From contig NZ_QQRS01000012.1 in NCBI RefSeq assembly GCF_003428875.1, positions 1 to 47,963 on the forward strand: a stretch of DNA of 47,963 bases. Direction: 5' to 3'. The notes under the pieces are model-generated. The model ran no database searches, was not told the DNA's origin, and saw nothing but the letters and a program-made list of their open reading frames with translations. Numbering within the stretch: position 1 is the stretch's first letter; the number at the start of each line of letters is the position of its first letter. Source of the stretch: Planomicrobium okeanokoites (lineage in GTDB: Bacteria > Bacillota > Bacilli > Bacillales_A > Planococcaceae). The position numbers and the translations under genes were made by a program. Positions 17,943 through 27,746 of the stretch are shown in pieces.

Positions 17943-20354
17943 TTGTCACTCGTATTATTAATTTTTCTGCCCATAATTGCAGCCTTGTTTATTCCGCTGC
18001 TGTTCAAAAAAGTCGGACAGATCCATACGGGCTGGTTCGTCTTGTTGGTTCCAGCAGCTCTATTCATCTATTACTCCACTTTGCTACCCTCAATTGCAGA
18101 AGGCGGCAATCGTGTGTCCGAACTGCAATGGATTCCTTCGCTTGATATCGCATTCATCGCCTATATCGACGGATTGAGTTTATTGTTTTCATTGCTTATC
18201 ACGGGCATTGGAGCACTGGTCGTACTTTATTCCATATTCTATTTGGATAAGTACCGTGAACAATTACATAATTTTTACGTGTATCTCCTGATGTTCATGA
18301 CAGCGATGCTCGGGGTTGTTCAGTCTGACCACCTGATTTCGCTGTACTTGTTCTGGGAGTTGACCTCCATTTCATCTTTCCTGCTGATCGGATATTGGTA
18401 TACGCGCGACCGTTCAAGATTCGGGGCGTTGAAGTCAATGATGATCACTGTGTTTGGCGGACTGATGATGCTTGGGGGCTTTGTGCTGCTCGGAATCATG
18501 GGCAACACTTATTCAATCCGTGAGCTGATTTCTCAGGCGCCTGAATTGGTTAGCCACGACTTTTTCGTCTGGGCGCTCGTGCTGATTCTTCTTGGAGCCT
18601 TTACGAAATCTGCACAGTTCCCGTTCTATATCTGGTTGCCTGATGCCATGGAGGCACCAACGCCAGTCAGTGCTTATCTGCACTCCGCAACTATGGTAAA
18701 AGCCGGTTTGTATCTGGTTGCCCGCTTCACCCCTATATTCGCCGCATCCGGCACTTGGGTATGGCTGGTCACGGGAATCGGTTTGTTCACCATGCTTTGG
18801 GGTTCTTTCTTCGCTTTGAAGCAAAAAGACCTGAAAGGCATTCTGGCATTCTCTACTGTTTCCCAGCTTGGTTTGATTATGTCGCTGCTCGGCGTGTCCG
18901 CTGCTGGCTTCCATGTGGAAAACGCTACAGAAATCGCATTGAACTACGCAGGCTTTGCGGCGATCTTCCACTTGATCAACCATGCTGTCTTTAAAGGCAG
19001 CCTGTTCATGATTGCTGGAATAGTCGACCATGAAACCGGAACACGCGATATCCGCAAACTTGGCGGATTGATGAGTTTGATGCCGATCAGTTTCACAGTA
19101 GCTATGATTGGCGCATTTTCGATGGCGGGCTTGCCGCCTTTCGGCGGTTTCCTGAGCAAGGAAATGTTCCTGACCGGTATGGTCGCTTTAACTGAGTTTG
19201 ATTTATTCTCAATGGATGTCTGGGGAATCATGTTCCCGGTCATCGCTTGGATCGGATCAGTTTTCACATTCATCTACAGTTTTTATTTCGTATTCCATAC
19301 GTTTGCTGGAAAACACAAACCCGAAGAATTGCCGAAGCCGGCACATGAAGCGCCTAAAGGCATGCTGATTTCACCGGTCTTTCTGGCTATCTTGGCAGTT
19401 GTCATCTTCTTCATACCGAATATTGTCGGTGAATGGCTCGTTAAGCCAGCTGTAGCCGCTATTCAGCCATTCATGTATGATTCGCCGCAGGCAGTAGATG
19501 TACACGTTGCTGCTTGGCATGGATACATTACGACCGAACTATGGATGACCATCGCTATTTTTACGGTTGGCGGCCTGATGTTCTGGACGCTCCGCAAATG
19601 GCAGCATCTGTATGATCGCTTCCCGAATACGTTGAACAGCCTCTACGATAATTTGATGTTCCTGAGCGATACAGGAGCGAACCGCTTCTCGCGAACTTAT
19701 ATGACAGGCTTTATCCGCTCATATCTTGTCTATATGTTCAGTTTCCTTGTCATTATCGTACTTGGCACATTTGTTTTAAATGACGCATTCGCGATTGATA
19801 TGAATAATACTGCTCCGGTCGGTTTGTACGAAATCGTCATCATGCTGGCACTTGTCGGTTCGACTGTGACAATCCTGTTTTCAAAATCCCGTCTTACCGC
19901 AATTATCGCGCTGGGAGCAGTCGGTTATTCAGTGGCCTTGTTCTTCGTCATTTTCCGTGCACCGGATCTCGCGTTGACTCAATTGGTCATTGAAACCATT
20001 TCCGTTGCATTGTTCCTGTTGGCCTTTTATCATCTGCCACAGATCAGCAGAAAAGAAGAACGTATGCGCTTCCGTTTCGGAAACGCGCTAATTGCGTTTG
20101 GAGTGGGTGTCACAATGACGTTGGTCGCCTTGGCGGCACATTCCGGAAAAGCCCTCCCTTCCATTTCCGAATTCTATAAAGAGACGGTTTACAAGGAAGC
20201 GGGCGGCGGAAACATCGTCAACGTAATTCTTGTCGATTATCGAGGATTTGATACTTTATTTGAAATCGGTGTTCTTGGAATTGCAGGAATCGGCATCATT
20301 ACTCTGATTAAGCTGAGGCTTACGAAAAAGGAGGGTCAGCATGAAAACAAATGA
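17943..20354 (+). CDS. mrpA: Mrp Na+/H+ antiporter subunit A
   Basis: An 803-residue polytopic subunit related to complex I NuoL, carrying the additional C-terminal MrpB-like (MBH) region. The conserved proton-path residues are present: Glu139 in LYLFWEL and Lys222 in GAFTKSAQFPFY (E140 and K223 in alkaliphile numbering). Length matches B. subtilis MrpA (801). The start is an unusual TTG at 17943, seven bases after AAAGGAGGA; the earlier ATG at 17916 would translate through the RBS. First gene of mrpABCDEFG; it overlaps mrpB by 14 bases. The complex exports Na+ in exchange for H+ for salt and alkali tolerance. Confidence 0.97.
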   Translation: MSLVLLIFLPIIAALFIPLLFKKVGQIHTGWFVLLVPAALFIYYSTLLPSIAEGGNRVSELQWIPSLDIAFIAYIDGLSLLFSLLITGIGALVVLYSIFYLDKYREQLHNFYVYLLMFMTAMLGVVQSDHLISLYLFWELTSISSFLLIGYWYTRDRSRFGALKSMMITVFGGLMMLGGFVLLGIMGNTYSIRELISQAPELVSHDFFVWALVLILLGAFTKSAQFPFYIWLPDAMEAPTPVSAYLHSATMVKAGLYLVARFTPIFAASGTWVWLVTGIGLFTMLWGSFFALKQKDLKGILAFSTVSQLGLIMSLLGVSAAGFHVENATEIALNYAGFAAIFHLINHAVFKGSLFMIAGIVDHETGTRDIRKLGGLMSLMPISFTVAMIGAFSMAGLPPFGGFLSKEMFLTGMVALTEFDLFSMDVWGIMFPVIAWIGSVFTFIYSFYFVFHTFAGKHKPEELPKPAHEAPKGMLISPVFLAILAVVIFFIPNIVGEWLVKPAVAAIQPFMYDSPQAVDVHVAAWHGYITTELWMTIAIFTVGGLMFWTLRKWQHLYDRFPNTLNSLYDNLMFLSDTGANRFSRTYMTGFIRSYLVYMFSFLVIIVLGTFVLNDAFAIDMNNTAPVGLYEIVIMLALVGSTVTILFSKSRLTAIIALGAVGYSVALFFVIFRAPDLALTQLVIETISVALFLLAFYHLPQISRKEERMRFRFGNALIAFGVGVTMTLVALAAHSGKALPSISEFYKETVYKEAGGGNIVNVILVDYRGFDTLFEIGVLGIAGIGIITLIKLRLTKKEGQHENK

Positions 20355-20763
20355 TGTCATGCTTCAAACGGTTACGAAAGTCGTAACTTTCATCATTCTA
20401 ATGTTTGCTGTCCACATCTTTTTTGCTGGGCATTATACTCCAGGCGGCGGATTTGTCGGTGGTTTGCTGACAGCTAGCGCCATCGTATTGTTGATGCTTG
20501 CCTTCGGAATCCAGACAGTCAAAAAAATCGTTCCGGTCAATTATGTCGTAATGACTTCTGTCGGCTTGCTGTTGGCGATTGCAACAGCTGCCGCATCGAT
20601 CCTGTTTGATGTTCCGTTCTTTACACACGCATATGATTATTTCGATTTGCCGCTATTCGGCAAAACTTCCCTGCATTCAGCTATGCTGTTCGATGCAGGT
20701 GTCTATTTGGTTGTTGTTGGAGTTACGATGACCATTATTCAAACGATTGGAGAGGATGAATAA
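20341..20763 (+). CDS. mrpB: Mrp antiporter subunit B
   Basis: A 140-residue membrane subunit (B. subtilis 143) with four hydrophobic segments and the conserved [21 protein letters not shown] region (about 25-45), the MnhB signature. AAGGAGGG precedes its ATG inside the end of mrpA. Its stop overlaps the mrpC start in a TAATG junction, so translation is probably coupled. Confidence 0.96.
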   Translation: MKTNDVMLQTVTKVVTFIILMFAVHIFFAGHYTPGGGFVGGLLTASAIVLLMLAFGIQTVKKIVPVNYVVMTSVGLLLAIATAAASILFDVPFFTHAYDYFDLPLFGKTSLHSAMLFDAGVYLVVVGVTMTIIQTIGEDE

Positions 20764-21110
20764 TGGAAATTATCATGTCGGTTGTCATCGGTTTTCTATT
20801 TATGGCAGCTGTTTACCTAATGCTTTCAAAAAGCCTGATCCGCATCATCATCGGTACCGGCCTCCTCAGCCATGGCGCCCATTTGCTTCTATTGACAATG
20901 GGCGGCCTTGGCGGGGAATCGCCGCCGGTTGTCGCGGACGGCGTGTCTGTTTCCGATTATGCAGACCCACTGCCACAGGCTCTGATATTGACAGCGATCG
21001 TTATTTCATTCGCTGTTACATCTTTCTTTCTGGTTGTTGCATACCGGGCTTATCAGGAGCTTGGTACTGACAATATGGAATTGCTGAAAGGAACTGAAGA
21101 CCATGAGTAA
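20763..21110 (+). CDS. mrpC: Mrp antiporter subunit C
   Basis: A 115-residue, three-helix subunit homologous to complex I NuoK/Mnh[19 protein letters not shown] (about 31-48) and [21 protein letters not shown] (about 64-84) are the family hallmarks. Start and stop overlap mrpB and mrpD. Confidence 0.96.
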   Translation: MEIIMSVVIGFLFMAAVYLMLSKSLIRIIIGTGLLSHGAHLLLLTMGGLGGESPPVVADGVSVSDYADPLPQALILTAIVISFAVTSFFLVVAYRAYQELGTDNMELLKGTEDHE

Positions 21111-22584
21111 TCTATTATTGTTCCCGATCATCATTCCATTGATAATGGCTACAATCCTGATGTTGTTTCCAAATAAAATCAAAATGCAGCGTTTATTCGC
21201 ATTACTCGGTGCTTTGGCCACTCTGACCTCTTCTCTATTCCTGTTGTTCAAAGTCTATAATGACGGGATACAAGTGGTGACGCTCGGCAGCTGGCCGGCG
21301 CCATTCGGTATATCAATGGTATCCGACCTGTTCTCGGCGTTACTGGTCGTAACGACATCGCTGATTGTGCTGTTTGTGGTACTCTACAGCTTCCCGACCA
21401 TCGGCATAAAACGTGAGCAGTCGTTCTACTACCCTGCAGTGCTGTTCCTGTTGACAGGTGTCAACGGCGCATTCACCACGGGTGATATATTCAACTTATT
21501 CGTTTTTGTCGAAGTGCTGCTGATGGCTTCGTATACACTGATCGTCCACGGCGGTGAACGCCAGCAGCTTCGTGAATCGATCAAGTATCTACTGGTAAAT
21601 ATTATCTCATCCGCATTATTTGTGGTTGCTGTCGCGCTGCTGTACTCAGTGACAGGCACATTGAATATGGCGGATCTGGCCATCAAAATACCGCAGATCG
21701 AGAACACCGGTATCCTGACGGTTATTGCTGTATTGTTCCTGGTGGTTTTCGGCTTCAAAGCCGCGATTTTTCCATTGTACTTCTGGCTTCCTGCTTCTTA
21801 TCATGCGCCTCCGATGCCGATTCTTGCATTATTCGGAGCGTTGCTGACTAAAGTAGGCGTCTATGCCATCATGCGTACATACACGCTGTTCTTTACCATG
21901 AATGTCGGATTTACTCATGAGTTATTGGCCATCATTGCCATTCTGACCATTCTGGCCGGCTGTGTCGGTGCACTTGCCTATTTCGATGTAAAGAAAATCA
22001 TCATCTACAACATTATCATTGCGGTCGGAGTCATCCTGTTCGGCGTATCACAGCTGAATGAAGCCGGCGTTCAAGGTTCGATTCTATACCTCATTCATGA
22101 CATGATGATTAAAGCGGTGTTATTTTTCCTTGTCGGAATTGTAGCTGTGATATTCGGTACTTCCAATCTGCGCAAAATGGGCGGACTGATGAAAACCTAT
22201 CCGGTCCTTGGCTGGACTTATCTGGTTGCTGCATTCGGCCTAGCGGGCATCCCGCCCCTTAGCGGATTCCCAGGTAAATTATTGATTGTACAAGGCGGCT
22301 TTGAAGGCCCTCAATTCTGGGGCAGCATTGTCATTCTTGCAACAAGCCTTATTGTTTTGTTAAGTGCGGTTCGCATATTCATCTACGCTTTCTGGGGTGA
22401 ACCTGTCGAAACAAAACCTTTGAAAAAATCAGCATATCAAGCTATGTTGATTCCTTCGATGATACTGGTTGCCATTACGGTATTCTTCGGAGTCGGTGCG
22501 GAACTCTTCATGCCATTCGTTTCTGGTGCGGCTGAAGTGCTGCTGAATCCAACGCTTTATATCGAAGCGGTATTTAAGGAGTAG
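21103..22584 (+). CDS. mrpD: Mrp antiporter subunit D
   Basis: A 493-residue antiporter-like subunit (same length as B. subtilis MrpD), related to NuoM/NuoN. The essential Glu137 ([11 protein letters not shown]) and Lys219 ([16 protein letters not shown]) are at the positions known from alkaliphilic Bacillus. Eight-base overlap with mrpC; followed by mrpE after five bases. Confidence 0.97.
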   Translation: MSNLLLFPIIIPLIMATILMLFPNKIKMQRLFALLGALATLTSSLFLLFKVYNDGIQVVTLGSWPAPFGISMVSDLFSALLVVTTSLIVLFVVLYSFPTIGIKREQSFYYPAVLFLLTGVNGAFTTGDIFNLFVFVEVLLMASYTLIVHGGERQQLRESIKYLLVNIISSALFVVAVALLYSVTGTLNMADLAIKIPQIENTGILTVIAVLFLVVFGFKAAIFPLYFWLPASYHAPPMPILALFGALLTKVGVYAIMRTYTLFFTMNVGFTHELLAIIAILTILAGCVGALAYFDVKKIIIYNIIIAVGVILFGVSQLNEAGVQGSILYLIHDMMIKAVLFFLVGIVAVIFGTSNLRKMGGLMKTYPVLGWTYLVAAFGLAGIPPLSGFPGKLLIVQGGFEGPQFWGSIVILATSLIVLLSAVRIFIYAFWGEPVETKPLKKSAYQAMLIPSMILVAITVFFGVGAELFMPFVSGAAEVLLNPTLYIEAVFKE

Positions 22585-22589
22585 ATGAT

Positions 22590-23069
22590 ATGTCTTCACA
22601 AATCCTATTGAACTTCTTTCTGGCAATCGTTTGGATGTTCATCTCTGTGTCCTTTACTCCTTCCGGATTCGCCATCGGCTTTTTGGTCGGCTTGGGAATC
22701 ATCATCATGATGCGCCGATTCTTTAAAGGGAGATTGTATTTGACAAGGGTATGGGCTGTCATTTCACTGATCATCCTCTTCATGAAGGAATTGACATTAT
22801 CCAGTCTTCAGGTATTGCGCATCGTTCTTCGCCCTAAAATGAACATTAAACCAGCCATTTTCGAAATGGAGACTGAGTTGAAGCAAGATTGGGAAATAAC
22901 CCTGCTTTCAGCTTTGATTACGCTGACACCTGGCACTTTGGTCGTCGGAATTTCCGATGACCAAAAAAGACTCTATATCCATGCGCTCGATTTCGATGAT
23001 ATTGAAGAAGCTGTTTCTTCCATTAAGAATACTTTTGAGCGCGCGATTATGGAGGTGAGCCGTCCATGA
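22590..23069 (+). CDS. mrpE: Mrp antiporter subunit E
   Basis: A 159-residue MnhE-type subunit with two N-terminal membrane segments and a soluble tail containing the conserved LLSALITLTPGTLVVGISDDQKRLYIHALD. AAGGAG precedes the ATG, and its stop overlaps mrpF. Confidence 0.95.
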   Translation: MSSQILLNFFLAIVWMFISVSFTPSGFAIGFLVGLGIIIMMRRFFKGRLYLTRVWAVISLIILFMKELTLSSLQVLRIVLRPKMNIKPAIFEMETELKQDWEITLLSALITLTPGTLVVGISDDQKRLYIHALDFDDIEEAVSSIKNTFERAIMEVSRP

Positions 23070-23347
23070 TGATGTTCTATTGGATTTCACTCGCTATCAT
23101 CAGTGTGGCTTTCGCCGGTTTGTTGGTCAGATTAGTGAAAGGACCTACAGTAGCAGATCGGGTTGTAGCCCTGGATGCACTTGGAATCAGCCTGGTGTCC
23201 ATCGTAGCCCTTCTTTCACTGATTATCGAAACGGAATTCTTCCTGGAAATTATCCTGTTGCTGAGTATCCTGTCCTTTATCGGTACAGCAGCATTCGCTA
23301 AATTCATCGAGAGAGGAGAGATTTTCGATCGTGACCACAATCGCTAA
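23066..23347 (+). CDS. mrpF: Mrp antiporter subunit F
   Basis: A 93-residue, three-helix MnhF-type subunit with the family motif VKGPTVADRVVALDALG (about 24-40). GGAGGTGAG lies upstream. Overlaps mrpE by 4 bases and mrpG by 17 bases. Confidence 0.95.
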   Translation: MMMFYWISLAIISVAFAGLLVRLVKGPTVADRVVALDALGISLVSIVALLSLIIETEFFLEIILLLSILSFIGTAAFAKFIERGEIFDRDHNR

Positions 23348-23714
23348 CATCCTCATCATAATTCTTATCAGCATAGGTGTCCTTTTCAGTGTTGTAACAG
23401 CTCTTGGGCTTGTGCGGCTGCCAGATGTCTATACGCGTACACATGCCGCATCAAAGAGTTCCACACTGGGGGTATTGGCTATCCTATCGGGTACCTTCAT
23501 CCACTTCTGGCTGATTGAAGGCATTTTCAATACACAAATGCTCATTGCCATCGCGTTCCTGTTTATTACCGCGCCGGTGGGAGGCCACCTGATTGGCCGG
23601 GCTGCCTATCTTTCAGGCACCAAAGTGGCTGAGGAGACCGTACGGGACGATTTAGGTCCTGCAGTCGATCGCAAGAAAAAAAGATATGCATTAAAAAAAC
23701 CTGCAGACAATTGA
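23331..23714 (+). CDS. mrpG: Mrp antiporter subunit G
   Basis: A 127-residue, three-helix MnhG-type subunit with ALGLVRLPDVYTRTHAASKSSTLG (about 24-47). It begins with GTG inside mrpF. Its TGA stop lies in the loop of the operon terminator. The basic C-terminus (DRKKKRYALKK) is cytoplasmic. Confidence 0.95.
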   Translation: MTTIANILIIILISIGVLFSVVTALGLVRLPDVYTRTHAASKSSTLGVLAILSGTFIHFWLIEGIFNTQMLIAIAFLFITAPVGGHLIGRAAYLSGTKVAEETVRDDLGPAVDRKKKRYALKKPADN

Positions 23715-23731
23715 GTCTGCAGGTTTTCTTT
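23694..23731. terminator. Terminator of the mrp operon (bidirectional)
   Basis: The stem AAAACCTGCAGAC / GTCTGCAGGTTTT has a 6-base loop holding the mrpG stop. It lies between mrpG and the convergent pepA. Confidence 0.93.
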
Positions 23732-23734
23732 TGC

Positions 23735-25228
23735 TTATTTCCCGTCAGCCAAACTTTCGACCATCATTGCTAATGTCCTTACCATCGCCCCTGTCCCGCC
23801 TTTAGGGCCAAGATCATGGGCTGCTGATGTAAATGATGTACCCGCAATATCCAAATGGATCCACGGTGTATCTTCAACAAATTCGCCTACGAATCCGCCT
23901 CCGAAAATCATGTGGCCATCGCGTCCCGGTGAGTTATTCAAATCAGCGACATCGCTTTTACGCAAGCGCTTCTTATCATTTTCCGTTAACGGCAAACGCC
24001 AGACAAATTCCCCTGTTTCATTGGAGGCTTCCAAAAATTCTTCGAAAAATGCTTCGTCATTTGTAAGTGCACCCGTTTTGTCCATACCGAGAGCAACGAT
24101 AACGCCACCTGTCAAAGTCGCCACATCTATGATGCGTGTGGCACCCATTTGCTTGGCGTATGTAACGGAATCCGCCAGTACAAGTCTTCCTTCAGCATCC
24201 GTATTGAGGATCTCAATTGTTTTGCCGCTTAACGAAGTGATGACATCATCTGGCTTGAATGCATTGCCTGATACCATATTATCCGTTGATGCGATGACAG
24301 CAATCACGTTCTTATCGGGTTTCAGCTCCCCTATGATTTTCATCGCACCAAGAACGGCTGCCGCTCCGCCCATATCACCTTTCATGCCGACGATGCCGTC
24401 TTTCGGTTTCAATGAATAGCCGCCAGTATCAAAAGTTATTCCCTTCCCGACAAGCGCAAGCGGATCTTCAAAGGATTCTGTCGCCTTGTATTTCATTACA
24501 ATCAAGCGCGGTTCTTCTACAGACCCTTGGTTGACTGCCAGAATGGCACCCATCCCAAGCTCTTCCATCTGTGCTTTGTCCAGGATGTCCATTTCAAATC
24601 CATATTGCTCACCGAGTTCCTGGGCATAATCAGCGAGAGCCGTAGCCGTCAGGATATTGCCTGGCATATTGACCAAGGTGCGTGCTTCGTTAACTGATTC
24701 ACCGAATACTTGTCCGATTCGTGCGGCTGCCTCGATGTCTTCGGCGTTTTCTTCTGTAAGAAGAGAGAGAGTCTCAAGTTCCACTTCCACTTCATTGGAT
24801 GATGTCTTGTAGTCGGCAAAACTGTACATGCCCATACCGATTCCTTCAGCTGCAAGATAAGCCGCATCTTCTGCAGTGATGTCCTCGTTCTGGAATGAAT
24901 CAAGGTATATCGCAGCGTTTTTGATTTTTTTCTTTACGAGCTCTTTTCCCGCTAAACCGAAAGCTGCACGGACGTCATCTTCATTCATTTTCTTGCGGTC
25001 ATCCATGCCGATAAACATAATTCTCGGGATGTCACCCGCCAAAGCCGGATATGTAATGATGTTTTTTTTATCGAAAGACAGTTCGTTTTTAACCCAATCC
25101 TGCAATTTCCCCTCGAATCGTTCTGCGAAACCATCCCATCCTTTTGTATTTTCAGGATGACGGGTAAGTCCGACAATCAAAATTTCTGCATTGTTTTTCT
25201 GTTCGTTGTTTTGCACCGATATATTCAT
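23735..25228 (-). CDS. pepA: Leucyl aminopeptidase (M17 family; YuiE)
   Basis: A 497-residue cytosolic metallopeptidase that removes N-terminal residues from peptides. The C-terminal catalytic half shows VGKGITFDTGGYSLKP (Lys262, Asp267), MKGDMGGAAAV (Asp285) and the M17 signature NTDAEGRLVLAD (342-353; Asp344, Glu346, Arg348), the two-metal centre. Length matches B. subtilis YuiE (500). The start at 25228 follows GGAGGAG. It converges on the mrp operon and diverges from yuiD. Confidence 0.95.
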   Translation of the reverse strand: MNISVQNNEQKNNAEILIVGLTRHPENTKGWDGFAERFEGKLQDWVKNELSFDKKNIITYPALAGDIPRIMFIGMDDRKKMNEDDVRAAFGLAGKELVKKKIKNAAIYLDSFQNEDITAEDAAYLAAEGIGMGMYSFADYKTSSNEVEVELETLSLLTEENAEDIEAAARIGQVFGESVNEARTLVNMPGNILTATALADYAQELGEQYGFEMDILDKAQMEELGMGAILAVNQGSVEEPRLIVMKYKATESFEDPLALVGKGITFDTGGYSLKPKDGIVGMKGDMGGAAAVLGAMKIIGELKPDKNVIAVIASTDNMVSGNAFKPDDVITSLSGKTIEILNTDAEGRLVLADSVTYAKQMGATRIIDVATLTGGVIVALGMDKTGALTNDEAFFEEFLEASNETGEFVWRLPLTENDKKRLRKSDVADLNNSPGRDGHMIFGGGFVGEFVEDTPWIHLDIAGTSFTSAAHDLGPKGGTGAMVRTLAMMVESLADGK

Positions 25229-25332
25229 TTTTCTCCTCCTCAATATCTGTTCTATTTAAGTTTAGCACGTAATCCAAAAGCTTAGTAGTTCGACAGTCGA
25301 AATTGTTTCAAGCACGTAGAAAAAAGGGAGTA

Positions 25333-25341
25333 TGCTATACT
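25333..25341 (+). promoter_or_regulatory. Extended -10 promoter of yuiD
   Basis: TGCTATACT is a good extended -10 about 38 bases upstream of the yuiD ATG; no recognisable -35 is present at the expected spacing. Confidence 0.5.
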
Positions 25342-25378
25342 GAAGCAACAGATTTTATTTTGAAAGGTTGATAATTGG

Positions 25379-25855
25379 ATGGAGTTATTTTCGAATACCC
25401 CTTTAATGATCGCATTGTTTGCCATCATCTTTGCCCAGTTCATAAAAATCCCCATTCAATATGCAGTGACCAGGGAGCTGGACTGGAGGCTCTTTACTTC
25501 TACCGGCGGAATGCCAAGTTCGCACTCTGCTGCCGTTACTTCTCTCACAACCGCAGTCGCATACGAGCATGGTGTAGGGTCAACTATTTTTGCGGTTTCA
25601 ACCATGTTCGCCGTCATTACCATGTATGATGCGACAGGCGTAAGATTCCAAGCTGGACAGCAGGCATTGACGATCAATAAGATGCGGATGGACCTGCAAT
25701 TATTCATGAACGAAACCAGAAACTGGCCAAAGAAAAAAGAAGAAGAAAAAATAGAAGAATTGAAAACCCTGCTGGGCCATAAACCCAGTGAAGTCTTTAT
25801 GGGCGCATTGACAGGGATTGCGATATCCGCGATCGTCTACAGTCTGATCCTATAA
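25379..25855 (+). CDS. yuiD: Divergent PAP2-family membrane protein YuiD
   Basis: A 158-residue integral membrane protein of the DUF212/divergent PAP2 family. It contains the family motif STGGMPSSHSAAVTSL (about 41-56), a phosphatase-like signature, and TMYDATGVRFQAGQQA (about 82-97). Similar in size to B. subtilis YuiD; function unproven, perhaps lipid phosphate related. The mid-region (residues 110-135) is charged and probably cytoplasmic. AAAGG precedes the ATG. Ends at a strong terminator shared with yuiB. Confidence 0.9.
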   Translation: MELFSNTPLMIALFAIIFAQFIKIPIQYAVTRELDWRLFTSTGGMPSSHSAAVTSLTTAVAYEHGVGSTIFAVSTMFAVITMYDATGVRFQAGQQALTINKMRMDLQLFMNETRNWPKKKEEEKIEELKTLLGHKPSEVFMGALTGIAISAIVYSLIL

Positions 25856-25895
25856 AAAATCCGTGCGGGCCATTTTGGCCCGCACGGATTTTTTT
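25854..25895. terminator. Bidirectional terminator yuiD/yuiB
   Basis: A perfect 18-bp stem AAAAAATCCGTGCGGGCC / GGCCCGCACGGATTTTTT with a 5-base loop. The yuiB stop codon lies at its edge. Confidence 0.95.
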
Positions 25896-26223
25896 AAAAC
25901 ATTTGATAGCCCATTTTACGAAGGACTTTCATTACAAAGCCAGCTGTTATGGCACCAGCAAACCCCGACAACAGAACAGCAATATCCGTTCCTGTCAGAG
26001 ATGTGATTGTATCACCCAGCATACTGAAAGATTCTCCAGGGTTGGTGAAATAATCAAAAACACCTACATCATCTATTACAAGAAGAATGACGATCGGATA
26101 GACAATGGCCATCAGCCAGGTCATCCGCAACAGCATATTCAGCAAAAAGCCGATGCCGAAAAACATAACGTAAAATAAAAGCATTGAAATGATCAATTGA
26201 ACAATAGTGAATGAACTATTCAT
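25894..26223 (-). CDS. yuiB: Membrane protein YuiB
   Basis: A 109-residue protein with three to four hydrophobic helices, beginning MNSSFTIVQLIISMLLFYVMFFGIGFLLNMLLRMTW, closely resembling B. subtilis YuiB in size and sequence style. Function unknown. GGAGGT precedes the ATG at ten bases. In B. subtilis yuiB is beside yuiA; here a YkvI-type gene lies between them. Confidence 0.85.
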   Translation of the reverse strand: MNSSFTIVQLIISMLLFYVMFFGIGFLLNMLLRMTWLMAIVYPIVILLVIDDVGVFDYFTNPGESFSMLGDTITSLTGTDIAVLLSGFAGAITAGFVMKVLRKMGYQMF

Positions 26224-26320
26224 AGTAATTCTAACCTCCGATATTCCCTACATCAGTTTACCCGAAATATCAGAGCCTTTCAATCCGCTTGCCCATAGTT
26301 CATGACATTGACACAAGCCT

Positions 26321-27403
26321 TTACTCATTCGTTGCTTTTTTATTGTTTGCTCTGTCGTTTTTACCTACTTTGCGGATATCTGCCAAAATTAATGCACCGA
26401 TCAGCAATAAGCCAAGATAGCCTACTGCTGGGTAGAGCCAGTTCACTAGTGATGTAAAGCCTAGGAAGCTGAGTGCAAAAGCAATAAGTCCAGCAATGAT
26501 TACGAAAATGCGGAATTTCTTTGTACCGATTTCCGTGAAACGGGCAGAAAATGATAACAGCATACTGACTGCAGTATTATAGATCATTGCGAAGATGACA
26601 ACTGCCATGATAATGCCGAGTATGGGCGAGATATCATCACCGATGGCAAGCATTGGAAGGTCTGCTCTTCCGACAACATCGACTTTCGCAAATATTGCCA
26701 CATAACTCAGCAGGATAAGGACGCCAAATCCGAGTCCCCCAATCAAACCACCGCGGGCAGCCACTTTCTCATCCTTTTCTGCACCGCCCATGACGAGCGA
26801 CATCGAGGCACCCAACGCAATCGCAAGCGATACATAATTGATTGCTGATAACAGCCAGTTCGGCGTTGCTGACAGCTGCTCCTTAGCCACCGGATCCAGT
26901 GAACTGAAACTGCTGTCCATCGTCATAACACTATAGATGGCGATACCTACGACCATCAAGATCAAGAATGGGGTGATGCTGGAAATGACGGTGATGACTT
27001 TTTTCACATTCATCATGATTGTCACGATGACCAGCACGACCATGATTCCACGGCCGAATGCTGGCGCGAGGTCGAACTGCTGGGAGAAAATTGAGCCGGC
27101 TCCGGCAATCATGACGACCAAAATACCGAATAAGGTCAAAATCAATGTATAGTCAATCACTTTACCAAGCCATTTCCCACTGATGCGATAGACGACATCT
27201 TCATGGGAAGTCGTTTGCATGCGGCTCCCAAGCCGAGTCAGAATCATTCCGATATAACCGAATAGCGCTGTGGCTACAAGAACACCGCCAAGACCCCAAT
27301 AACCGAAGCTTGTATAGTACTGCAAAATTTCTTGTCCTGAAGCGAAACCAGCGCCTACAACAATCCCGATAAAGGCACTGGCTATTTTTAAGCTTCTTTT
27401 CAT
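26321..27403 (-). CDS. YkvI-family membrane transporter (APC superfamily-like)
   Basis: A 360-residue protein with about ten hydrophobic segments. Its N-terminus (IASAFIGIVVGAGFASGQEILQYY, residues 7-30) has the unwound-helix glycine pattern of amino acid/Na+ symporters and matches the YkvI family. Start ATG follows AAGGAGAGG. It may be a Na+- or H+-coupled solute carrier, substrate unknown. It interrupts the usual yuiA-yuiB pairing and has its own promoter region. Confidence 0.8.
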   Translation of the reverse strand: MKRSLKIASAFIGIVVGAGFASGQEILQYYTSFGYWGLGGVLVATALFGYIGMILTRLGSRMQTTSHEDVVYRISGKWLGKVIDYTLILTLFGILVVMIAGAGSIFSQQFDLAPAFGRGIMVVLVIVTIMMNVKKVITVISSITPFLILMVVGIAIYSVMTMDSSFSSLDPVAKEQLSATPNWLLSAINYVSLAIALGASMSLVMGGAEKDEKVAARGGLIGGLGFGVLILLSYVAIFAKVDVVGRADLPMLAIGDDISPILGIIMAVVIFAMIYNTAVSMLLSFSARFTEIGTKKFRIFVIIAGLIAFALSFLGFTSLVNWLYPAVGYLGLLLIGALILADIRKVGKNDRANNKKATNE

Positions 27404-27428
27404 AATATCCTCTCCTTTTCCTGATGGT

Positions 27429-27469
27429 CTTATACTTGGGTGATATGTAAATCTACAATATATATAGAT
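27429..27469 (-). promoter_or_regulatory. Candidate promoter and AT-rich operator of the YkvI-family gene
   Basis: On the minus strand TTGTAG (27453-27458), an 18-bp spacer and TATAAG (27429-27434). The -35 is embedded in an inverted repeat ATCTA / TAGAT (27451-27469) that could be an operator. Weak to moderate match. Confidence 0.4.
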
Positions 27470-27534
27470 GGTTTTAAAATACCCTAAAAAGAGATGTCAT
27501 CAAACAATTCTTTGCTTTCCATGACTACAAAATG

Positions 27535-27567
27535 AAAAGCACGGCGCAAGTCAGCGCCGTGCTTTTT
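27535..27567 (-). terminator. Terminator of yuiA
   Basis: A perfect stem AAAAGCACGGCGC / GCGCCGTGCTTTT with a 6-base loop, just after the yuiA stop on the minus strand. Confidence 0.92.
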
Positions 27568-27580
27568 AGAATGGACTATG

Positions 27581-27706
27581 TTATTTTTTTCCTGATCCTG
27601 AGCAGCAAGAGCACGTTTCCGATCCGCCCAAACGCAATTGGAAATAACCTTGGCCTGCACAATATGGGCATTGGTTCGTTGATTTGACTTGTTTGAAATT
27701 CTTCAT
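27581..27706 (-). CDS. yuiA: Small DnaJ-like zinc-ribbon protein YuiA
   Basis: A 41-residue protein with two CxxCxGxG knuckles, CPYCAGQG (13-20) and CSCCSGSG (32-39), flanking YFQLRLGGSET. This is the DnaJ-type zinc-finger pattern and matches B. subtilis YuiA. Probably a zinc-binding cytoplasmic protein; role unknown. A very strong RBS (GGAGGAGGTG, six bases before ATG) and a near-consensus promoter show that it is a real gene despite its size. Monocistronic, with its own terminator. Confidence 0.93.
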   Translation of the reverse strand: MKNFKQVKSTNQCPYCAGQGYFQLRLGGSETCSCCSGSGKK

Positions 27707-27746
27707 CCGAAACACCTCCTCCTGCTATTGTTTTTAATATTCTGAT

